The translations under genes were made by a program, and so were the position numbers. From Stereocaulon alpinum (Eukaryota > Ascomycota > Lecanoromycetes > Lecanorales > Stereocaulaceae): a stretch of DNA of 64,000 nucleotides. The stretch spans positions 62,001 to 126,000 of the forward strand of contig JAEUBA010000006.1 of assembly GCA_018257865.1 (NCBI GenBank), read 5' to 3'. A model generated the notes under the pieces. It saw nothing but the letters and a program-made list of their open reading frames with translations, had not been told where the DNA came from and ran no database searches. Shown piece by piece: positions 22,810 through 35,400 of this stretch (the first letter of the stretch is position 1; each line of letters opens with the position of its first letter).

Positions 22810-23249
22810 ATGGCAGACAAACTAGGCGGTACATATACCTCTCCTCCGCACAGCCTTGATCCCCTGCTGACCCTTTCTCAAAAGGCGCATTGGGCGGCGT
22901 GACAAACACCGTAGGCAATGCTGCAGGGGGTTTGTCATAACCAAATTTTCCCAATCTTGCACATGCTAACATACTCTCCAGGCGCCACTGAAACCGTCGG
23001 CAATACTGGTACACACACCCTAGCCCACCTTCAACCTTCTCCCTTCCCACATCCGCAGTACTAACACGGCACGCAGTCGGAGGTGTCGGCGAGACGGCCG
23101 GCAACGCTACCAAAGGCGTCACAGACACAGTCGGGGAGACAACCAAGGGAGCAGGTGGCACCGTCCAGGATACCGCCGGCGGTGCCTCCAATACCGTGAC
23201 TGAGGCGACAGGCAAACAGCAGTCCGGGCAGAATCCATTGGGGTTATAG
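22810..23249 (+). CDS. Small LEA-like protein with six 11-residue repeats
   Basis: Four exons found by hand: 22810-22828 (19 nt), 22885-22929, 22982-23008 (27 nt) and 23077-23249, with introns of 56, 52 and 68 bp; the last intron has a perfect TACTAAC branch site at 23059-23065. All introns are phase 1 and interrupt a G-starting codon. The 87-residue product begins MADKLGGAL, then has six consecutive 11-residue units at residues 10-75: GGVTNTVGNAA, GGATETVGNTV, GGVGETAGNAT, KGVTDTVGETT, KGAGGTVQDTA, GGASNTVTEAT. It ends in a short polar tail. The consensus [GK]-G-[VA]-x-[NED]-T-[VA] resembles group-3 LEA-type 11-mers, predicted to be disordered and amphipathic when dry. A desiccation or membrane-protective role is inference. 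A highly fragmented exon structure hides it from ORF-based gene finding. Confidence 0.82.
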
Positions 23250-24108
23250 ACACGTGGACGAGGCGGACAATGACTTTCGTGGGGACATTTGGCGTGGAGG
23301 ACTGGTGTAGTATAGTGATGGTCTCAGGAATGGAAATGGATGTATTTATGAGTGGTAATTGAACGCCCTATTAAGACTTCTTGACTTGGACCGGAGGTTT
23401 GAAGCCTGTGATGAGAGTGCCATTGTCCAACATTTTGACCAACTCCTTGAGAGGTTGAGCACAGAGTACAATAAAGTCATGGTTTAATCCCAAACCTTTG
23501 TCGGACTCGCTGCTCACCGGCCTCTCAACCAAGGAACTTGCTTTGGGAGCCTGACCCTCAACATTGGAATGAACTAAACTAAGTGACCGACCACAGCTGC
23601 TTTCGTTCCTCATGTAGAGCTTGATCTTCCAGATGGTTGAAGTGCATTGAGCGTCAAAACCTGCATCACATCGGATTCTTGAGCGTGCGAGATGGCTGTC
23701 GATGATGATCTTAGCAATGTGATGCTATTTCCGACTCAACAGTAGTCAATTAAATAGCAACCGTCAATATTTACTTATTCCAACGCCACACTCCTTTGCC
23801 CCTCGCTATCTGATGTCCATTTCATGCCTCTTCGTCCCTCATGCAACTCCTTAGATGCAATGCTGTCAACGCCAGGCCAGACTCAACGCTATGCTCCATC
23901 AGATGCAACCTCCATAGTAGCAGAGAAAACGCCCTCCAGTGTTCGCCTGATTGCATGGGAAGAAAACGGTGCTACTGTCTAGTACCAGCACTAGATTCTC
24001 CTCATCGGGCGCTGAACCGTATATACATGATGGTCAAGACCTCCAATAATGGAATCATACATCCTATGTCTGGACGAGAATCGCAGACTACCGTGTTGTC
24101 CACCTCTC
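23250..24108. other. Intergenic with one doubtful small ORF
   Basis: An 80-codon ORF on the minus strand (23371-23613, MRNESSCGRS... ending VQVKKS) has an ATG but no recognised feature, splice partner or known family, so I do not call it a gene. The rest shows nothing supported. Confidence 0.4.
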
Positions 24109-25971
24109 TCATGCAGATGTTTCGGTTGGGGTCGGCTTAGTGCTTGGGCGAATCTCCGCTAATGGCCTCGTTGTTGTCACCGTAGGCGCTTGTGCCGGGG
24201 TAGCAGTCACTGGCGTAGTGGTTGGAGAAAAGGTGGTTGTCTCGAGACAGCCTCCAAACCACCCATATTTCACACACGAGGTAGTGGGCAGGTCAGAGGT
24301 TGAAGTCGACGTCGATGAGCTTGTGGAAGTAGTAGTCTCGTCAAGACATCCTGTCAAAGTCAGCTACTAGTTTCAAGAATCGCAAGATCAAAGATACTCT
24401 TACCCCACCATCCGGGTGTTTTGCAAGTAGTCGTCCGTGTGGGAGTGGCTGTCGTTGAGCTCATACTGCTCGTTGTCGTCGACTCAGATCCATTGCTGTT
24501 AAAGTACTTCCAGTTGAAGCAGTCGACACACTCTTCATCCGGAACACATGCAGGTACCGTAGGGTATGCTTCGATCACATCATGGATGACGCTGCCAATT
24601 CTGTGGTATCCGGCTCCAACACGCCACTGCTTATCCGCAACGGTATCGTAACGAGCAACGCAACCCGTGTGACACTCGGTTTGCATAGCATAACCCCCCA
24701 AAGTGCACGCAGAAGTTGCAGCGTTGCAGCTGCCCATGAAGATGGGATCAGCGGTGTGACCGAAGTGTACCGCACCAGTATACTTTCTGGTTTGAGGAGC
24801 GCTTGGGTGTGCATCTGGTGGTGATGGAAGGCCTAGTCTCGCAGCTGCAAGCGCTTCACCAGGGGCTTCGAAGGTCGTGACAGGGAGTCCAAAGGTCAAT
24901 CCAAGAAGTGCGCTTGTAGATCCTCCAAGAGAATGACCATTCAACCATATGGTCGAATTCGGGTACAGCTCGGTGACATTTCCGTACAATTCCATTGATT
25001 TGGCATAATATCGGTTCTCGTCCCTTATGGCTTTGACTAGGCATGTCTGATTACAGGTGAAGGCAGTCGTCATGCAGTCGCAGACTTGATGCCATAGGTA
25101 ATGGCCGCCCTGGCCGCAGCAACAGCCGAAGAAAAGATTGTCATTTACTTTGTCATTTGTTGTTGTCTCAGCTCCGTCGAAGACTGCTGTTAGGTTTTCA
25201 TTAGCTACAGGATCTTTTGAGGCAGCGTTCGATGGGGATAGCTGACTTACCCGGAGAGGTTCCTTTCAAGTTAATAACGATCGTAGAATTGTCCTCATCG
25301 GCAAAGATGTGGCCTCGCAAGCTGTCTCCTTCCCACCCGAAACCTTGTGAGTGATTGAATTTACCAGTCTCACCTTGCCATTCACCAGTACCAGGCTCAG
25401 CAGTATAGGCGTTCCACGCCATTTTGGCAAGCGACATGACTGTTGCCTTGTCCGTGATATTTGGCCCAGACACCTCATCCGCAGTCCACTCTGACGCATC
25501 GAGCACAGGCGAACTTCCCGTGAGCCTTGCAGAATTATACAGAGATTGCATCCTTGAGACTCTGCGATCCAATAATCTTTCAATGGTAGTTGTCGCCGAT
25601 CTTGCATGTAGCGTCCCAAGCTTAGTCTTTTTGCTGCAATCATCTGTAGCAGCCCAAATAACATCTGCCGGCCGTATATCTAGTCGCCTGTAAAGATCAG
25701 GGTTCTGATAGGTACCATGCTCGAAGATGTGTCGTAACGTGAAGTCATGCTCTTGGCGCGAGGGCGATGGTGGCACTTGAGACTCGGAAGCCACTGGTGG
25801 AGGGAGTACAATTATGGGAGCTTGGTTTCCCCTGTTGAGTAAGCCATCGGACCATGATGCTGCTGTTATTGTTGGTATGGCGAATGAGGCGGCTAGCCAT
25901 AGGAACAAGGGCTTCGCAGTCACTCTACCGGCCGTACGACACCTCCTTGGAGTACGCTTTCGCGTTGCCAT
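24109..25971 (-). CDS. ATG15: Autophagy lipase Atg15 (vacuolar phospholipase/triacylglycerol lipase)
   Basis: Three exons: 25251-25971, 24404-25186, 24109-24350 (introns 64 and 53 bp); 581 residues. An N-terminal membrane anchor (about residues 21-38) is followed by the Atg15 lumenal domain: TLRHIFEHGTYQNPDL, VINLKGTSP, the Cys-rich FFGCCCGQ and the lipase elbow NGHSLGGS with nucleophile Ser 326. The Cys-rich ending has two related CxxxxWxGxCLxTTT-like units separated by Thr/Ser/Pro linkers. Atg15 is delivered to the vacuole through the multivesicular body route and degrades autophagic and Cvt bodies. The first splice restores KGTSPAVFDGAE, the second WWGCLDETTT. Divergent from a VPS9-domain gene acting in endosome traffic. 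Catalytic Asp and His are likely in the 390-470 region but I do not assign them. Confidence 0.95.
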
Positions 25972-26396
25972 CGTATAAGAAGTATGGGGAAGTGAGAAAC
26001 TTTGTGGTAAGTCTGTGGAACGGATAGGCAGCCATGATAGGATTCTTTGTGTTGGTGACGGTGACGATCATTTGACACCAATCGGTGAAAAGTACCACCG
26101 GCACCCGATGCCATCAAGCTCTCTGACTCGTGAGCTCCTTGCTGCAGGCAACTCTTCACATGCATTTCTTCTTTGACTGTACATGATCATTGGTTTGGAT
26201 CTACTGCGTTGTATCGTCTTACGCGCTTTTCATGAGAGTGTACCTACATTCGGCCAACTACACTCAGCTACTGAGTACTGAGCCACGACTTCAAACATTC
26301 TAAGTTCCGTGACTTATCAGGCTCGGAATCCAATCAAACCCATCCTATTCGCACGGAAAAGGCAAAACTAGGCCCATATTGGGGAACCTTCAAAGT
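25972..26396. promoter_or_regulatory. Shared divergent promoter region ATG15 / VPS9 gene
   Basis: 425 bp separate the two start codons, so the 5' regulatory sequences must be shared or adjacent. No specific site is assigned. Confidence 0.5.
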
Positions 26397-28710
26397 ATGC
26401 TTAGTATGATGCCTGCATCGCCAACTTCAGATGGACATAACCCATTCCGACCACAGACACCGCACATGTCTAAGTCCTTTAGTCGTCTGGAGTCCCCTCG
26501 ATCAAGTCCTCTCTCCCGAAGCCGAGCCAGTACTTTACAGAATGGCGCTACACCGGAAGACCTTACTTCGTCGATGACGGCATCGCCATTGAGTGAGATT
26601 ATTAACACGGGGCTGCAGCAGGATGACATCTTTGAGAAGAACAACCTTGTGAGCGGTGATCGAGGGTCGGTGCAGGATGTCGACGAGCTGGACTCTCCTC
26701 GTGAAGTCCCAGAAGGGTTTGATGAGCTCCCAATAGAGCTCATAAGCCTTATAGACAGGTGAATTTCGTCGACCTCTCACCCTTGACGGCAATACTGACT
26801 CGGTTTGCCGTAGGTTTGTTGAGTCCCTCACTGCTAAGGTGCATAACACGCCGCCATCGATTGAAAAGCTATCCGATATCTTCCAAGATTTCTATGTGAA
26901 AGCCGAATCTCATATCGCCACGCATATCAGCGCTCTCTCAACCCGTCAGTCACGTGGAGCATCTCCAAACCCTTCGATATCATCGAAGACTTCCAGTACA
27001 AGCAAAGATACCCGGTTGCGATCCTCGTCGAAAGACACATTGGGTTCATTTGGCGTTGCAGGGCCCGAGCAGCAGATGCTTACACCTCAGGAGATCTCCG
27101 ATCGAAGAAAAGCACGGCGTATGTTGGACCGTAAAAGAACAGCGCTAGAGGAAGCTGTTGAGCGAAGGGTCTGTGAAAAGGTCTACAACAGGATATGGCG
27201 CCATCGGAGCACCTTGGATGATGTCAGAGATGAAAAGCTTCGTTCGAGGACGGCCGCGTTGGCTTTGGTCGGAATAGGTCTGCGAGACCTGGGCATAACT
27301 TTTGACACATCACACTCGGATTCGGCCGAAAGCGAAGTAGAAGAGTGGATATCGAAAGCCAGAGATGGCCTACTGAGGATGAACGAAGCCAAATACCCTC
27401 TCGGCAAGTTGCAGCAGCTGGCTGCAGCCCACAAAAGCATCGTCGATCTACTTACAGCCTTGCACCAATCGTCTTCTTCTGCGGACGAGATCCTGCCCAC
27501 TTTGATTTACACACTTATCACGACTCCTCCTGAAGGCATCAACGTCATCAGTAACCTCCACTTCATACAACGCTTTCGAGCTGCCAGCAAAGTTGATGGA
27601 GAAGCTGCGTACTGCTTGGTGAATCTGGAAGCAGCTATTACATTCCTGGAAACGGTTGATCTTGCCAGTCTCCGCTCCGACGAAGCACTTGAGGGTCCGC
27701 CCAAATCAACAAGTAGGCCATCAACACCGCAGAAGGAGGTACGTCCAGAGTGGACTTCAGGAAGGAAAGCATCAACTTCTATATCATCGCTGTCTGCCCC
27801 GCCGCTCGCTGTAGCTTCTCCACCACCAACTTCCGATCATCCATTACAATTTCCAGAAATCACGAAGCCGTCCGCTCCTACTACACCTTCACATCAAAGA
27901 AAGCTGAGTAACCTATTTCAGCCACCTGCCAATGCACTTGGCGCTGCCGGTGATGCCGTGCGATCGACGGCGGACCAGGGACTCAAAACGATCGGCAACA
28001 CGCTTGATAGCAGCTTCAAACTCCTCTTTGGTCGTTTGAAAGAACAGCAGGTAGCCGGCGATGGCGCCGATGCGAATGGAACTATCGTCGTCCCCAAAAC
28101 CTTGGACGACGCTCGCAAGCTCGTCGGGCCTAAAGCGGAAGAGGAGGAGGATATCCTTCCCTCCACCAATCCTCTGGCCGAGCATCCTGACGAGGAAGCT
28201 GCAGGCAGCATGAAATCGGAAGACAGTCTACTCAGCGTGTTTGCCGGTCGTAAGCAATCTCGTGACAGGAGCGTCGATAGCGTTCATAGTGCTGGCAGCG
28301 GCAAAAGAGTAGCTTTCGCAGCCGGAAACACGAGCAATATGGGTAAAGCTACCTCACTGAGCCCCTCAAATGAAGCTCAACACGCCGGCAACGCCGCGGT
28401 CGAATCCATGCGTAGTCTGGGAAACGCAATCAACCCTCTCAAAGGCTTCGCAGGCATGAGCGGTCTGCGAGCGTTCGGAAGGAACTCCTCAGGTGGACCA
28501 ACCTCTAGCCCAATGCCAACACTTGCAAGCGTGAATTCGGCGGAAAAGCCCAGGGATTCGCTAGACAACACCCCTGTAAAAGTATTCCCACCAGTCCAGC
28601 GCTTTATGGATGTAACGAATGCGGAAGAGCTGAAGATCAAGGACGTGAGTGAATTGTTAAGTGACTACAAGCGGCTGGCTGGCGCTCTGAAAGATGTGGG
28701 CGCGTTCTAA
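26397..28710 (+). CDS. VPS9-domain protein (putative Rab5-type GEF)
   Basis: Two exons, 26397-26758 and 26814-28710, with a 55-bp intron; 752 residues from the first ATG (the open frame upstream starts without one). Order: a Ser/Pro-rich N-terminus, an acidic segment, a helical region (about 120-340) with KARRMLDRKRTALEEAVERR and KVYNRIWRHRS, then the VPS9 core at about 345-405 (EILPTLIYTLITTPPEGI, FIQRFRAASKVDGEAAYCLV). A long Ser/Pro/Ala-rich tail without a CUE domain follows, which suggests the Muk1/Vps9-like class rather than canonical Vps9. VPS9 domains activate Rab5/Vps21-type GTPases on endosomes. The tail ends with a short conserved-looking helix (VSELLSDYKRLAGALKDVGAF). Confidence 0.87.
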
Positions 28711-29576
28711 TATCCGGAAGATATTTTCCCTTCCTTTTAGATTAACACATATGGCCTGGTTTTTGGATTTGAGATACCCATGTTGTACCGCTATATCAGA
28801 TTTATCAGAAAAATCGAGCTGACCAGCTGTCCTGCTCTGTACCATATGTGCATACAGCTTTCAACAACTTCTTCAATAACATGCTTCTTCCACCGCTCTT
28901 GGCGAGGCTATAACGCTGAGCATCCACTCAACCCACACACCGCTTCACCTCTCCCTCCCTTGATCCATTCTCTACTCGGTTCTAGATGTCTCACCACCAG
29001 TCCTCACTCAGCGTGCGATCGACATCGTCGATATCTCACTTACAACGTTACCGATTTCGCTAGTGTATGACTCAAAATGAAGGTGATTCCTGTGCGATTA
29101 GTACTCCGTGTTGGACGATATCGGGGAGGATAGTCGATTTGGTATTCCGTTTATTCTATCTATATTCTTCTCACTATCCCCTCCGAAGACAGCCCACGCA
29201 CTCATCGTAGCGTCTTCTTAATCCAGTCTCTTACCAACTTACCTCGAATCACATTTCACGCCTCGAAAGTCCGATGCCGATCCAGGCGCTTCACAATAAC
29301 ATCGAACGTCAGCCATGGACGGGACTATAGAAAGTACAGGATGGAGTTTCCATAATCCAAGCTAAAATTGCAGCATTTACCATGCAAATTCCTAGCTCAA
29401 GCTAAAGCGAGTGGGTTCTATAAACAGCCAACTGCACTGCTTACTGCAATATCACATAATGCACGCAAAGTAGAGTATCTCAGATCAAATCAAATCAGAT
29501 CAAAGCAAATCCAACCACTCCCATCCATTGCCCAGTGTATTCATTCTCGATGCATTCTTCGTTTGATGGTTCCCAA
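28711..29576. other. Convergent 3' region
   Basis: Between the 3' ends of the VPS9 and catalase genes. Contains CT-rich stretches and an AAATC-rich run near 29487-29515; no gene is supported. Confidence 0.5.
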
Positions 29577-31207
29577 TTACAACCTAGCTTGCGCATTCCC
29601 TGCAGCCTGGCTTTGTGGATGTGGAGCCAAGGGCTCAGTCTCTTGCTCTATCCTCTTGCCGAGATCCTTGTTGATTTTGGTGAACATCTCGTAAGTCCTA
29701 TGCCTAACAGCCGGCTTAGCAGCGCTCAGATGACCGGCCACATTACCAACGAAGTTATCCTGCTGGCCTGGTGTCCGGCCTAGCACCTCCCACAGCTTAG
29801 CTGGCTGCACGAAGTCCTCTTCTGTTACAGGAAGTTGTTGCGCAACAGCGGCACCGGCCCACTTCTCGTGTTCTTGAGAAGGCTTGACGGGCTTGTATGC
29901 CATGTTGCGGTAGGTGGAGGGATAGTTGGGGTTGGCGCCGTAGTTGCCGTTGACGGCCATGATGCCGTCGCGCTGATAGGGGTTGAAAGCCCGGAGGGGT
30001 TGGTTGACGGGAATTTGCTGGTAGTTGACGCCGAGGCGGTGGCGGTGGGTATCTGGGTAGGAGAAGAGGCGGGATTGTAGGACTGGGTCGGCAGAGGGTT
30101 CGACGCCGGGAACCATGTGGCTAGGTGAGAAGGCGACCTGCTCGATTTCGGCAAAGTAGTTCTCTGCGTTTCTGTTGAGAGTGAATTTTCCGAATGGTCG
30201 GAGAGGAACTTCGCCTTGAGGCCAGACTTTCGTCAAGTCGAAGATGTTCCATCGAAATTTCTCGGCTTGCTCGGGGCTGAGGACTTGAAGGTAGCAGGTC
30301 CAGCTGGGGTACTCACCGTCCTCAATGGAGTTGAAGAGGTCCTGCGTGTGCCAGTCTGGATTTTCTGAGGCCATGTTACCGGCTTCGGCGTTGTTGAAGG
30401 TCTTGCTGCCTTGATCGGTCTTGCAATGGATCTGAACATAATTGAAGGTTCCGTCGGGCTTGGTGAGCTTGTACGTGTGGCCTGAGTAGCCGTTCATATG
30501 GCGATAGGAGTATGGGGTTCCACGGTCGGAGAAGAGATGCATAACCTGATGGGCAGATTCTTGGTGAGTTGACAGGTAGTCCCAGAACCTAATAATGATC
30601 AGCATTTGCATGTCTTCCAGAGATTTTATATTTGACTCACATGGTAGCATCTTTCAGGTTGGTCTGCGGGTTGCGCTTCTGGGTATGAATGAAGATGGGG
30701 AATTTCGAGGGGTCGCGGAGAAAGAATACGGGCGTGTTGTTGAATACCCAGTCCCAATTGCCCTCCTCGGTGTAGAATTTCAGGGAGAAACCCCGAGGAT
30801 CTCTCGCCGAGTCGGGACTCCCCTTCTCTCCACCAACGGTTGAGAAGCGGGCAACGAGCTTAGTCTTCTTCCCAACACCATTGAGCATATCCACTGAAGT
30901 CTAAAGCGTGTCAGTAGCTGCACAACAAATTCCTGACGCCACTTGAGCTTACCAGATCGCTAATGTCGTGTGTAAGCTCGAAATCTCCATATGCTCCGGC
31001 TCCCTTCGCATGGACCACTCGTTCGGGGATTCGCTCGCGATCGAAATGGGCAAGCAGATCGATCAAGTGAAAGTCTTGGAGGAGTAGAGGGCCATTCTGT
31101 CCAACTCGCTGGGATGATTCAGGGTCCTGGACTGGGCAGCCGTTGGAGGTGGTATAGACTGGCTTCTCCTCATATCTAAAAGTGCCGGGCTTATCGTTTG
31201 CAACCAT
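29577..31207 (-). CDS. Peroxisomal monofunctional heme catalase
   Basis: Three exons: 30953-31207, 30641-30900, 29577-30588 (introns of 52 bp each); 508 residues, the small-subunit catalase size. The distal His 66 lies in RIPERVVHAKGAGAYG, the catalytic Asn in NNTPVFFLRD (139-148), and the proximal heme ligand Tyr 349 in RLFSYPDTHRHRLG. KDATMFWDYL is rebuilt by the second splice. The C-terminal tripeptide ARL is a peroxisomal PTS1 variant, so this is the CTA1-like peroxisomal enzyme that removes H2O2 from beta-oxidation and urate oxidation. A uricase gene lies 6 kb downstream in the window, although its PTS1 is not visible. A 7-bp GGTGGCT repeat (31231-31257) lies just upstream of the ATG and is probably in its 5' leader. 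Confidence 0.96.
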
Positions 31208-32459
31208 TGTAAATGAACGTGCTGATGGTTGGTGGCTGGTGGCTGGTGGCTGGTGGATTTGTGTATCGGGTATGCCTGTGTATATTGAGTGTATATTATG
31301 TACGAGAGGTCAATTAGAAGGAAAGAGCGAAGAAGGTGGCGGTTGGCCCTAGTTTTGTTGACCCCGAATCTTACTAAGTTACCGTAAAGTGCAACAGTGC
31401 CGAGAGTGCTCCGTACAGTCTGGCTCCCCCCCGCCCTATTCTAACTTTACTGATCCTGGACTCAGGGTCCAGCCAATTGAGATGGAAGCTAATGATTACT
31501 TTCTCGGCTATGTGGATCGGCTATCGTCATTACCTTATCATTGGATTCGCCCAACAGCCGAGCATGCTTAACCGTTCTTCTCTGTCCTCCAACATGGCAT
31601 TTCCTATCATTGCCATGCAATCACATCCACGCCACTTATCTCATAATCAACGGCTTTTGATCCCATCGTGCACTTTAGAAGCAAACCATTCCAAGGGTCC
31701 AAGCAAACGATCTTCAGGGTCTCAAAGTTCTGTTACTGTCCATCTCTTTATTCATCTCCAAGTACAAGTGGCGGAGGAACAACAAACAGTTTTGGGACAT
31801 GCATATCATCTCTACTAGATTAGGTGCAACATGCAGTCTAGTCCGGGAATAGAGATGATTTCCAACCCCCCTACAACTGATGGGATACACACCTTGATTT
31901 TGTCGCAATAGCCCTTGAACGAGGACATATCGCCCGGAAACCTACCCAAACCTGCTCACTAGGACACATGTACCTATGGGGAAACTTTCTTCTGTCATGA
32001 AGTGTACACTCACCATGCCGCTTGCACGTAGCCTCTTCCCTCAAGCACTGCCTTCCACACCATGACATTTTACGTTATCATAATTTAATACCAGAGGTCT
32101 ACCAACAAGGCTACATCGTTGTAGTCCCAATTGCAAGGATAGAGACTTGACCAGATGGCACCATACTCTGAAACGGGTGGAGACATCAGTCGGTAGTACA
32201 ATCGGAGCCTAATCATTGGTAACAGAATGATGGCAAAAGCGCCCGCTCAGATGCCGATATTTCCAACCCATGCTACTCCTCTCGTTGGACACATCTGCTG
32301 TGACTTGTCGTCAAACATAGAACATAAAGCCCTGGGTATATTCCATAAACCAACCAACACCGACGCTATGCCAATGCGCACATGTTGCCCATCCAGCTTC
32401 TCTACCGCAAAGGCCTACCCCCCTCACTAATCTAAGGTTCATACGCCCGAAAGCTGTCA
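31208..32459. other. Intergenic: catalase promoter and AVO3 3' end
   Basis: 1.25 kb. Besides the short GGTGGCT repeat at 31231-31257 there is no supported gene or element. Confidence 0.5.
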
Positions 32460-35400
32460 TCAAGCAGCCGAAGGACGTCGCGAATCGCTTGGAGATGTGT
32501 TTTCAGACTCAGCGCTAGAGTCATCATCAAGGACAATGCTTCTCATGACCCGCTTGTCAAACAGATCAATAACGAACCTCCGTACCTGAAGTCGGAAGTT
32601 GTGTTTCTCCAGGACGAGCATGACCTTCCGAAATAGAGCCACTGAAGTGAAATGATCGGGCGATGTAGTCTTGATGCTGTGTGTTTGTCAGCTTCCGGGG
32701 CACATCTTACTGAGTAATTGACTCACTTCATAAGATCGCCCGCTGCTTTCTTCTGGAGCACTGCATTGCCAAGATCAATAGCTAGAGCAAGGACACGAGT
32801 ATTAATCGGGTCATCATCAGACAGAGTAGTTTGCCTCTTGACTTGCGGCGGCATCCGCTCTGGAGGTCTCATAGTGTTGCGGGAATCCATCTGTAGTAAG
32901 ATTTAGAATCACACTTAGCTTTGGTAACAATAGCTAGACTTACCAAAAGCAAATCGAGGAGATCAGGGGGTAAGCAATATCCGAGTGACCGTCCAAGATG
33001 GTCTGTTGCGGCTGTCCAGCCATGCTCCGTTAAGATTTCCATACCGTGCAAACTTCGTGAGATCAAACCTAGGACGAAGAAGGCCGTGCCTCTCATAGTC
33101 ATAACTTCCGAGGAAACTGCAATCTTGACGATCCACCCGACGACGTCGGTCTCTTCCAAGAAGGGAGCGCCAAGTTCCATAGAGCCTACATTGCCAACCG
33201 CCCAGAGAGAGCCCTTTAGCTTCAACATTGTCTCCAAATCTTCATGTTCAGACCACGAGACTCGAATATTTGCGACAAAGGCATCGAAGTGGCCTGAATC
33301 TCTTAGGAGTTGGCACCCTTCGACAGTCCTGGTGAGCTCTCTGTAGAAATGTGGAGGCACAGTCCCGTATTCCTCGCTTTTGACGTGCTCGTCATTGGTC
33401 GACTTGGGCCGCTCCGGGATGGCCAGGAGTGCCTTTGAAAGAGAAGCCTCCACCAAGGTGACATACGTATCGTTTCTGCCCAGGAACCAATCGTCCATTT
33501 CTTGGGTGATATAATCAAGGCCATCGAGGTATTGGTATCCTAATGACGTAGACAAAAATCGGAGAAGTAATGGAGCTCCAATAGCGCCAAGGTGATCCAA
33601 CGCTGGGCGGCATTTGACAACGTACTCGAGTTGCGCTTTTCGGTTGCAAACTTCTTCTAGAATTTGTACGGCAACCTCGGAAACCTGGACCTCTGGATCG
33701 TAAAGCTGAGTGACTAGAAGACGTATAGCCCACTCGCACTCACGGATTGCACCGTCAGACGTTGCATACTTGCGTAGGAACCTTGTTGAGTAGATGCGGA
33801 TACTCTTTGGGCAAGCAGTGAGCGCTTTCGATAACATGACTCGAAGGTGGCTGTCAAGTGAGAAGTCCATATTGCTCAGAAGAGCCTTTATGAGATCCTC
33901 ACGTCCGACTAGCTCCATGATATGGTAGAACATGTTAATGATACGCCAACGCTCGATCATTTGAAGCCCCTGGGGATCACTGCTCAGAGCTCCAAGGAGG
34001 GCAAAATAGCCTCCGGTCAAGGTCTCGGATACTCGATAGGACGAGAAGAGTGGTGAGGTTGAGGTCAGGCCGCTCTGTCTATCAAGCTGTGCAAGACATT
34101 CAGCTAGCTGCCTCAAGAGTTTGCTTTCTGTTAGATAAGCGATGCCCTCTTGATTCTGCAGGAGTGTCTTGATAAGAGCACAACCTATGCGTACATAACG
34201 CTGGTTTGGCTTGGTATTTCGCACATCAGAAAACTTGTACTTGAATGGTCGGTAGAATCCAACCAGTCTCTTCATGAACTTGCCTCCTTTGATCGATTCA
34301 TCGAGGCGTTTGGGATTGAGCAGTGGTCCATCAATAAGATCATTGATCAGGTCCCATTTCCACTTCAAGTAATTGGCTGTTGTGAGTACCTGCGTTTCCA
34401 GCAGAAGTGATCGAAAATGGACTTCGTCCATATCCACACTGAGTTTGGTCTTGGTAGGTTCATGAGGTCGTGAGGAGCCAACTGGATCCGGTTGTCTAGC
34501 AATAGCAGTTATTGACGCTTGCGATTTGGAGGCTAGACCTGAACGTTGTAAGGTGCGGTTGACGCTATCAATCTGATATACCACTCCACTAGCCAATGGA
34601 CTATCATCCGCTCCTTCGACAGAGTCCTCCAGTAATGTGGGTAGGACCTGCAATTTTGCGCTGACTGAAGCCGGCAAGCAATGATCAGCAAGCTTCAAGA
34701 TCTCGCCCAAGAGCAAGGTTCCTTTTCGTTTAAGCATCGCGTCGTCTGCAGTCTCGACAAGATCAGACAATGCCTGAAAGAGATGTTAGACTGTTCCATT
34801 CTTGAGGTACCAAAAAGTGAAGACACATACCTGTACGAGTCCACATTGCATGAAAATGGCTAGCAGTAAGGCCGTAAAGTGTTCCACAAGGCTGAACTTA
34901 CTTCCCTCTTCAGTGTCTGCTTTGAAATGCACTTCCGTGCTGTCTGCCTTCAGATTGGCCACTCGACCATATGTTGTCAGCCGACGGCCGGCAAGGAAAG
35001 AAGAAGTCCAAGAAGGTGGCTGTATATGTAGGACGTCGAACAGAAGGTCTAGAATCAAGTCTCTCGCAAGGGGAAACGGATACTGCAAAGAAAGGAGTAA
35101 AGACTTGACTGCTGTGAAATCTCTGCGGCAGACCGTGAGCAGACCTGGCCAGGTCTTCAAGATTGCAGCAAGCAAGCTTGCAGTTGCCTTCAGTTGTTCT
35201 TCATTAACTTGCACAAAAGTAGGGTCCGTGAAAGGAGTGAAAGCCATGGCGATTTCGTGGCCAGACTGCAAATACCCTCGTTTCTGTGGCCTATCCAGCA
35301 AATGCAGAAAGTTCATTGCCAGACTGTCGGCTCCATGATATGATCCGTCGATGAGAGCATCAGTGAGGGGGCCAATTCCACCAGCCGTAACAACGACTGC

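Noticed and set aside
23371..23613. 80-codon minus-strand ORF as a gene
   Set aside because: No homology visible, no neighbouring exon; evidence too weak.
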